Of a stretch of 37,396 bases of DNA, positions 33,462 through 37,396 are shown one piece after another (positions within the stretch are counted from its first letter, which is position 1; each line of letters opens with the position of its first letter). Position numbers and translations under genes: made by a program. This DNA is from an uncultured Methanomicrobiales archaeon (GTDB lineage Archaea; Halobacteriota; Methanomicrobia; Methanomicrobiales; Methanospirillaceae). Location: positions 1 to 37,396 of the forward strand of contig CAIKOD010000116.1 of assembly GCA_903828975.1 (NCBI GenBank). The letters are read 5' to 3'. Below the pieces are notes generated by a model. That model did not search any database and had not been told where the DNA came from. It was given only the letters and a program-made list of their open reading frames with translations.

Positions 33462-33667
33462 TATCCTTTTTACATATCATTTTTATTATTTTAGTAGATT
33501 TATAGAAATATCCTTCCTGTATCCGGCATTATACTTTTTCCCGGTCAATCAGCGATCTGCACAGCTGGTGGCAGTGGCAGACAGAAACATTTAATACAGA
33601 GATACATGATTAATTCCTTACCAACCAGTTGCTGATATGGCAATTAGGTTTTTTTGGGGTATATTTC
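33462..33667. promoter_or_regulatory. AT-rich divergent promoter region
   Basis: It lies between EndoQ (minus) and the secreted protein gene (plus). TATA-like sites on the plus strand are GATTTATAGAAAT near 33498 and ACATTTAATAC near 33588. GGGGT about nine bases before ATG 33668 is a possible ribosome-binding site. No gene is seen. Confidence 0.4.
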
Positions 33668-34984
33668 ATGGATAGAGGAACGGGTTTAAGAGCTCTGGGT
33701 ATTCTGACGCTTATTTTGTGTATTGCAATCCTCGGTTCACTGGTATCGGGGAGTAATGCCATATTCATGAACACCGGTTCAGATTCAGGGGGATTTGTGT
33801 CCAGTTCGGACAGCAGGTCAGCATTTCTGGACAGCGGGAGCAGTTCGGGATATGGCAAGTCGATATTTCTGAGCGGTGGGAGCGGTTCAAGGTATGGCGG
33901 GTCGATATTTCTGAGCAGTGGGAGCAGTTCAAGGTATGGCAGGTCAGCATTTCTGGGCAGTGGGAGCGGTTCAAGGTATGGCAGGTCAATATTTCTGAGC
34001 AGTGGGAGCAGTTCAAGGTATGGCAGGTCGATATTCAATTTCACAATCCCTACAACAATACCAACCACCCAGCCAACAACAGTACCGACAACGGTACCAA
34101 CGACCCAGCCACAGATTACTGCCGCACCTGCACATCCCGTGAAATTAATATTTGTTCATCACTCATCGGGAGAGAACTGGCTTTCGGATGATAACGGGGG
34201 TTTGGGAATTGCACTGATGAACAACAACTACTTTGTCAGTGACACCAATTACGGCTGGGGCCCAGAGATCGAAGGACTAGGACCGATCGGTGATTATACC
34301 GATATCGGGAACTGGTGGCTCTGGTTCCGGTCCCCGCAGTCAGGTGAAGTGATATCTGCGCTCTACTATGAGAGCGGTCAGAATGCAGCATATTCGAGAC
34401 TGGCGGAAAACCCTGGTACAAAGAACCAGATTATTATGATCAAATCATGTTTTCCGAATTCCAATCTCCTTGGGTCGGCCGGTGATCCCGTTTCCTCCAT
34501 CGGAAGCAATCCGTTGAGGGGCCAGGACAGCAGCTCCGAGTACCATACGATAGCGAATGCAAAAGGGATCTATATAGATCTCCTGGAATTTTTTAGAGCC
34601 CATCAGGACACGCTCTTTGTCGTGGTGACTGCCCCACCAGTGAGCGACAGTACTCACGCCGCGAACGCGAGAGCCTTCAACAACTGGCTTGTCAATGAAT
34701 GGCTCAGGGATTACCCGTATCAGAATGTCATGGTATTTGATTTCTATAATGTGCTGACGAGCAACAGCGGCAGCAATAGTGTCAATGACGCCACTTCAGC
34801 CGGTGGTAATCACCATCGCTTCTGGAACGGGCAGATCCAGCATGTCATCGGGGTTAACCGTGACACATCGGCGTATGCCCTCTCCTTATCGGACGATCAC
34901 CCGTCTGCGGCCGGCAACAGGAAAGCAACCATTGAATTCGTGCCTTTACTGAATATAGCCTATAACCGGTGGCATGGAGGATAA
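33668..34984 (+). CDS. Secreted SGNH-hydrolase-like protein with 14-residue tandem repeats
   Basis: A 438-residue exported protein. Signal peptide/anchor at residues 6-30 (GLRALGILTLILCIAILGSL). Residues 51-120 are five tandem 14-residue repeats of the type SIFLSSGSSSRYGR (42 bp each, 33818-34027). A Pro/Thr linker (TIPTTIPTTQPTTVPTTVP) runs to about 150. The C-terminal domain has IFVHHSSGENWLSDDNGGLG, DTNYGWGPE, IGDYTDIGNWWLWF, IMIKSCFPNS, VVVTAPPVS and LSDDHPSAAGN, the blocks of a GDSL/SGNH-like hydrolase (Ser 166/167, His 411), though the usual DxxH reads SDDH. The substrate is unknown; surface polysaccharide deacylation is possible. Upstream is AT-rich; a palindrome terminator follows. 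Confidence 0.8.
   Translation: MDRGTGLRALGILTLILCIAILGSLVSGSNAIFMNTGSDSGGFVSSSDSRSAFLDSGSSSGYGKSIFLSGGSGSRYGGSIFLSSGSSSRYGRSAFLGSGSGSRYGRSIFLSSGSSSRYGRSIFNFTIPTTIPTTQPTTVPTTVPTTQPQITAAPAHPVKLIFVHHSSGENWLSDDNGGLGIALMNNNYFVSDTNYGWGPEIEGLGPIGDYTDIGNWWLWFRSPQSGEVISALYYESGQNAAYSRLAENPGTKNQIIMIKSCFPNSNLLGSAGDPVSSIGSNPLRGQDSSSEYHTIANAKGIYIDLLEFFRAHQDTLFVVVTAPPVSDSTHAANARAFNNWLVNEWLRDYPYQNVMVFDFYNVLTSNSGSNSVNDATSAGGNHHRFWNGQIQHVIGVNRDTSAYALSLSDDHPSAAGNRKATIEFVPLLNIAYNRWHGG
33818..34027 (+). repeat. Five 42-bp in-frame tandem repeats
   Basis: Units begin at 33818, 33860, 33902, 33944 and 33986, each encoding 14 residues ending in SxYGx. The third and fifth units (33902 and 33986) are identical at protein level (SIFLSSGSSSRYGR). 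A sixth, truncated unit (SIF) starts at 34028. The DNA keeps GGGAGC-GGTTCAAGGTATGG in most units, so recent expansion by slippage or unequal crossover is likely. Confidence 0.85.
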
Positions 34985-34988
34985 AGAA

Positions 34989-35013
34989 GGGAATATTCCC
35001 GATCCTGTTTTTT
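34989..35013 (+). terminator. Palindrome plus T-run terminator
   Basis: GGGAATATTCCC (34989-35000) is a perfect 12-bp palindrome, followed by T6 at 35008-35013. It lies directly after the stop of the secreted repeat protein gene. Confidence 0.5.
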
Positions 35014-35149
35014 CAATTTTCTCCCTGCCGGACACTTGAACAGGGGGATTCTGATCACAGCATTTCAGCAGGTAATTCTGCATGTAAAAGAAACGATGTT
35101 CTCCTCGTGGGAACTGTGGGTAAAAATATGTAACCAGCCGGTGGGGAGT

Positions 35150-35905
35150 CTATCCAATGTACCGCAGTTCCTCGTCATGTACTGCTTGTTCGCCCTCGAT
35201 GAGTTTCTGGACCATCCGTTCCATCTCGACCCCCCGCTCCACGAGTGTCGTTGAATCGATCCCGATACCTATAAGGGATGAAAGGACTTTTAACAGGCTG
35301 GTAGCACTTTTAGGGTCCACGAGGTAACCTGATGTCTCCCCCATCAGGCATATCCCCTCGATGTTATGGTACGCACTAAGCCCGAGGAGGAGTCCTGCGG
35401 CCCCGATGATCCCGCCTACCGGTTCACCATTGTCAAAGGTTGCCCCGGCCTCTGCCGCTTCTTCCTTTAACTCTATCCGGTTAACCGCACCAATCACCCT
35501 CGGCTCTTCGACAAGGCGGCCGACACCGAAACCGCCGAGGGTATAGATCCGCCTGACCCCGAATTCTTCTGCAATTTTCAGGTACTTATCAGCGAGAAGG
35601 TAATGCCCTTCGTTTGATGTGCTCTGGAAATCACCGACAAGGAAGAGGATCTGGTGACTATCATCTTTATAGAAAAAAATCTCGTTATTTGCGAGACGGA
35701 TTACACTATCCTCCTCTATAATCACCTGGGGAGGAAAATAGATCGAATGGATCTGGGCAATTTTTTTCGCGCCAAGCTCGTGAATGATATGTTCGGCCAC
35801 CAGTTTTCCGACATGTCCGATCCCTGGCAGCCCTTCAATAAGGATGGGTGACTTCACCTCATCCTGCGAAAAATCATCAAGAAAACGGATTGTTATATCA
35901 TCCAT
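35150..35905 (-). CDS. PAC2 family protein (proteasome assembly chaperone 2 homologue)
   Basis: A 251-residue PAC2-family protein, related to eukaryotic proteasome assembly chaperones; the archaeal members (PbaB/PbaA) have been studied in proteasome assembly. Visible: ILIEGLPGIGHVGKLVAEHII, PQVIIEEDSVIRLANNEIFFY, RRIYTLGGFGVGRLVEEP, VGGIIGAAGLLLGLSAYHNI, CLMGETSGYLVDPKSATSLL. Helical C-terminus. The start overlaps the end of nop10 by 13 bases. It is the last gene of the L44e operon, as in most euryarchaea. Confidence 0.92.
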   Translation of the reverse strand: MDDITIRFLDDFSQDEVKSPILIEGLPGIGHVGKLVAEHIIHELGAKKIAQIHSIYFPPQVIIEEDSVIRLANNEIFFYKDDSHQILFLVGDFQSTSNEGHYLLADKYLKIAEEFGVRRIYTLGGFGVGRLVEEPRVIGAVNRIELKEEAAEAGATFDNGEPVGGIIGAAGLLLGLSAYHNIEGICLMGETSGYLVDPKSATSLLKVLSSLIGIGIDSTTLVERGVEMERMVQKLIEGEQAVHDEELRYIG

Positions 35906-36054
35906 TCTTTAACCCGTCTCCGGTATTCTCCAAACCTGTCTTCTGGTGAAAAACGTGGCGGGTGTGCAGTCCTCGTGGCGCCACCGCAGACCGGACACTG
36001 AATGTTCAGAGTATAAGTCCTGTCCGTGTTGCAACGCCTGATATGACCACTCAT
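35893..36054 (-). CDS. Ribosome biogenesis protein Nop10
   Basis: A 53-residue protein, too short to be picked up by most ORF filters. Read on the minus strand: MSGHIRRCNTDRTYTLNIQC, then PVCGGATRTAHPPRFSPEDR, ending FGEYRRRVKEWMI. It has the Nop10 zinc ribbon (Cys8, CxxC at 20-23) and the AHPPRFSPEDRFGEYRR signature. Nop10 is a core part of H/ACA RNPs that pseudouridylate rRNA. The ATG overlaps the aIF2-alpha stop (ATGA, 36051-36054), and the end overlaps the PAC2 start by 13 bases. It belongs to the conserved aIF2alpha-nop10-PAC2 order. Confidence 0.95.
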   Translation of the reverse strand: MSGHIRRCNTDRTYTLNIQCPVCGGATRTAHPPRFSPEDRFGEYRRRVKEWMI

Positions 36055-36839
36055 GAACTTTTACCGGATTTCGGCTTTTTAACGAACTTTCCTTCGCCGC
36101 CTGCCCGTTCCACAACGCCAATCGCAGCGCTTGCGGCCCTTTCGATTGCCTTCTCCGCGGTCTTGTAATCAGGGGCTGTGACCTTGATCCGGTAGGCCGG
36201 TGCACCGATATAGGTGAGTTCAATCTCCACATCCTGGATCTTTGGTTCGGCACTGCGGAGGGCCCGCCGGATAATGTTTACTCCATCCGGCTTTGGGGAG
36301 GTAAGGATGATATTCCCGGCCACCGTTACTTTCGGGATCCTGACGTTCTCTTTGGCTACAGCAACCAGAGCATCCACAGACGCCTCCGGGAGCCCGAGTT
36401 CCCTGACGACGTCTGCCCCGTTCATAACGATATCTTCAAATGCAGTATACAGGTCCCCGTATTTTTTGTATAATGCGGTTTCAATCGCCTCTGCTGATCC
36501 GCCTGAAGCTTCCGCGGCGAAACTGATCCACTTGCTGGCCTTGGACTCATTCTTCCATTCACGGATCGTTTCCCGGCGCTGGTGCTCATTGACATCTTTT
36601 AATGAAAGGTCGATATGGCCTCGTGACGTGTCTACATTGAGGACCTTGCAGACCACCTTCTGGCCTTCCCTGATGTGGTCCCTGATATACTTGATCCATC
36701 CCGTCGCGATCTCGGAGATGGGGATCAGACCTTCCCGTCCGTTATACTCATCGAGTGAAACGAACGCAACAAAGTCCTTCACATGCTGGACTGTGCAGAC
36801 GACGAGATCCCCTTCCTCCGGCCATTCCTCACCTTTCAT
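36051..36839 (-). CDS. Translation initiation factor aIF2, alpha subunit
   Basis: A 262-residue aIF2-alpha, part of the heterotrimer that brings initiator tRNA to the ribosome. The N-terminal S1 domain (LVVCTVQHVKDFVAFVSLDEYNG, REGLIPISEIATGWIKYIRDHI), a helical middle domain (RETIREWKNESKASKWISFA) and a C-terminal alpha-beta domain (VTVAGNIILTSPKPDGVNII, YIGAPAYRIKVTAPDYKTAE) are all present. The length is normal. It starts 9 bp after S27e, with a GTGAG ribosome-binding-like sequence. Operon: L44e-S27e-aIF2alpha-Nop10-PAC2. Confidence 0.96.
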   Translation of the reverse strand: MKGEEWPEEGDLVVCTVQHVKDFVAFVSLDEYNGREGLIPISEIATGWIKYIRDHIREGQKVVCKVLNVDTSRGHIDLSLKDVNEHQRRETIREWKNESKASKWISFAAEASGGSAEAIETALYKKYGDLYTAFEDIVMNGADVVRELGLPEASVDALVAVAKENVRIPKVTVAGNIILTSPKPDGVNIIRRALRSAEPKIQDVEIELTYIGAPAYRIKVTAPDYKTAEKAIERAASAAIGVVERAGGEGKFVKKPKSGKSS

Positions 36840-36848
36840 ACGCGGTAC

Positions 36849-37037
36849 TCACTTGTAGACTGCAAGTTTTTCAACCTGGATGCCTGCCTTGCCACCAGTT
36901 GGCTCGGCGAGCACTTTTCCGCATACTACACAATCCACTTTCGTGGATGCCTTGTCAAAGACCAGCTGCTCATTTTCGCAGTCCGGGCACTTGACCTTGA
37001 TAAAAACACTCCTGTTTTCCCTGTGCTGGCGTACCAT
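36849..37037 (-). CDS. rps27e: Ribosomal protein S27e
   Basis: A 62-residue S27e with a C4 zinc ribbon, [13 protein letters not shown] and [20 protein letters not shown], matching the family (C-x2-C ... C-x2-C). Start: ATG 37037 ([10 protein letters not shown]); a GTG at 37049 overlapping the L44e stop would add four residues. GGAGTGAG at the end of L44e acts as the ribosome-binding site. It is a small-subunit protein. Confidence 0.96.
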   Translation of the reverse strand: MVRQHRENRSVFIKVKCPDCENEQLVFDKASTKVDCVVCGKVLAEPTGGKAGIQVEKLAVYK

Positions 37038-37045
37038 ATCGTATC

Positions 37046-37324
37046 TCACTCCGTCAGTTCAAATTTCGCAATTCTGTATCCCGGGCGGAGATGTGCTTTC
37101 CCGCAGGTCTTGCACCGGTAACGGACATTGATCTTCTTGGTCGGTTTGTCCCCACCGGGTACTTTCGAGAATTTCCCCATATTCCCGACATGGCCTCTTC
37201 GTGCCTTCTGCCGGTCAATCCAGTGGAGCCCGGTCGTCTTACTCTTCTTTACCTTTTCGACCTCGTGCTCCTGATGATTCCTGCAAAATGGGCAGTAGGT
37301 CTTAAATTTGGCGGGCATTTTCAT
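37046..37324 (-). CDS. rpl44e: Ribosomal protein L44e
   Basis: A 92-residue large-subunit protein with zinc-ribbon cysteines [14 protein letters not shown] and [17 protein letters not shown], plus [21 protein letters not shown], an L44e signature. The start ATG 37324 has GGTG eight bases before; an internal ATG at 37318 is possible. It is the first gene of the translation operon. Confidence 0.96.
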   Translation of the reverse strand: MKMPAKFKTYCPFCRNHQEHEVEKVKKSKTTGLHWIDRQKARRGHVGNMGKFSKVPGGDKPTKKINVRYRCKTCGKAHLRPGYRIAKFELTE

Positions 37325-37396
37325 GAGATTTACACCTATGGAAATAGTAACAAATACCAGTATTATTTTCCCGGAGTGATATTTAACACTATGTTG
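37325..37396 (-). promoter_or_regulatory. Promoter of the L44e operon
   Basis: Minus-strand TATA-like box GTTAAATATC (37378-37387), about 55 bases before the ATG, with AGGTGTAA (SD) directly before the start. No other feature is visible. Confidence 0.4.

Noticed and set aside
33818-34027. 42-bp tandem repeats as a possible CRISPR array
   Set aside because: Units are direct, contiguous, in frame and without spacers; they encode a protein repeat.
1-37396. RuBisCO, hexulose-phosphate synthase or a complete RHP gene set
   Set aside because: Only PRK and the FBP enzymes are seen; no frame matches RuBisCO large subunit.
1-37396. Toxin-antitoxin, CRISPR-Cas, prophage or other defence system
   Set aside because: No cas, restriction, toxin or phage structural genes can be recognised in any frame.

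Overview
The window looks like a chromosomal piece of a methanogenic euryarchaeon, most likely order Methanomicrobiales. The archaeal markers are aIF2-alpha, Nop10, L44e, S27e, a PAC2 proteasome chaperone homologue, Cdc48/VAT, an Lsm protein, a geranylgeranyl reductase, EndoQ and the archaeal bifunctional FBP aldolase/phosphatase. An archaeal-type phosphoribulokinase next to gluconeogenic genes also fits Methanomicrobiales, where a RuBisCO-mediated reductive hexulose-phosphate pathway is described. I cannot name the genus from sequence alone.

Layout. 1-2300: decaying and small genes: the 3' remnant of an IS1595-type transposase, a lipoprotein, a frameshifted DUF4870 pseudogene, tRNA-Gln(TTG) and an 8-Fe ferredoxin. 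3007-4659: zinc-ribbon/TPR protein, winged-helix protein and Lsm. 4815-8034: a minus-strand cluster of class I FBPase, class II FBP aldolase-like protein and bifunctional FBPA/P. 8694-11541: cdc48-hsp20 stress operon. 11696-14091: 5-formyl-THF cyclo-ligase, then phosphoribulokinase. 14092-18249: ADP-forming acyl-CoA synthetase, thiC and a DUF5661 protein. 18418-23272: plus-strand operon of a radical-SAM activase, UPF0200 kinase-like protein, TIM-barrel protein, RNase Z and a DHH/RecJ-like nuclease. 24001-25554: two small proteins, tRNA-Pro(GGG) and a DUF89 protein. 26288-33410: mainly minus strand: site-2 protease, RNase HII, small membrane protein, LEA14-like lipoprotein, membrane protein, ferredoxin/geranylgeranyl reductase pair and EndoQ. 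33668-34984: a secreted repeat-containing SGNH-like protein. 35150-37324: the archaeal L44e-S27e-aIF2alpha-Nop10-PAC2 translation operon, including a 53-codon nop10 that is easily missed.

Seven copies or fragments of one non-coding element (about 260-420 bp, GGCTTTGTTGAAAC-like inverted ends, probable 8-bp target duplications) fill most of the large intergenic gaps. It behaves like a non-autonomous IS6-type (MITE-like) element. Two copies abut the same hairpin sequence with opposite ends.

The metabolic theme is central carbon: phosphoribulokinase, two unrelated FBPase types and two aldolase types are exactly the enzymes needed to run gluconeogenesis into a ribulose-bisphosphate cycle. RuBisCO and hexulose-phosphate synthase are not in this window.
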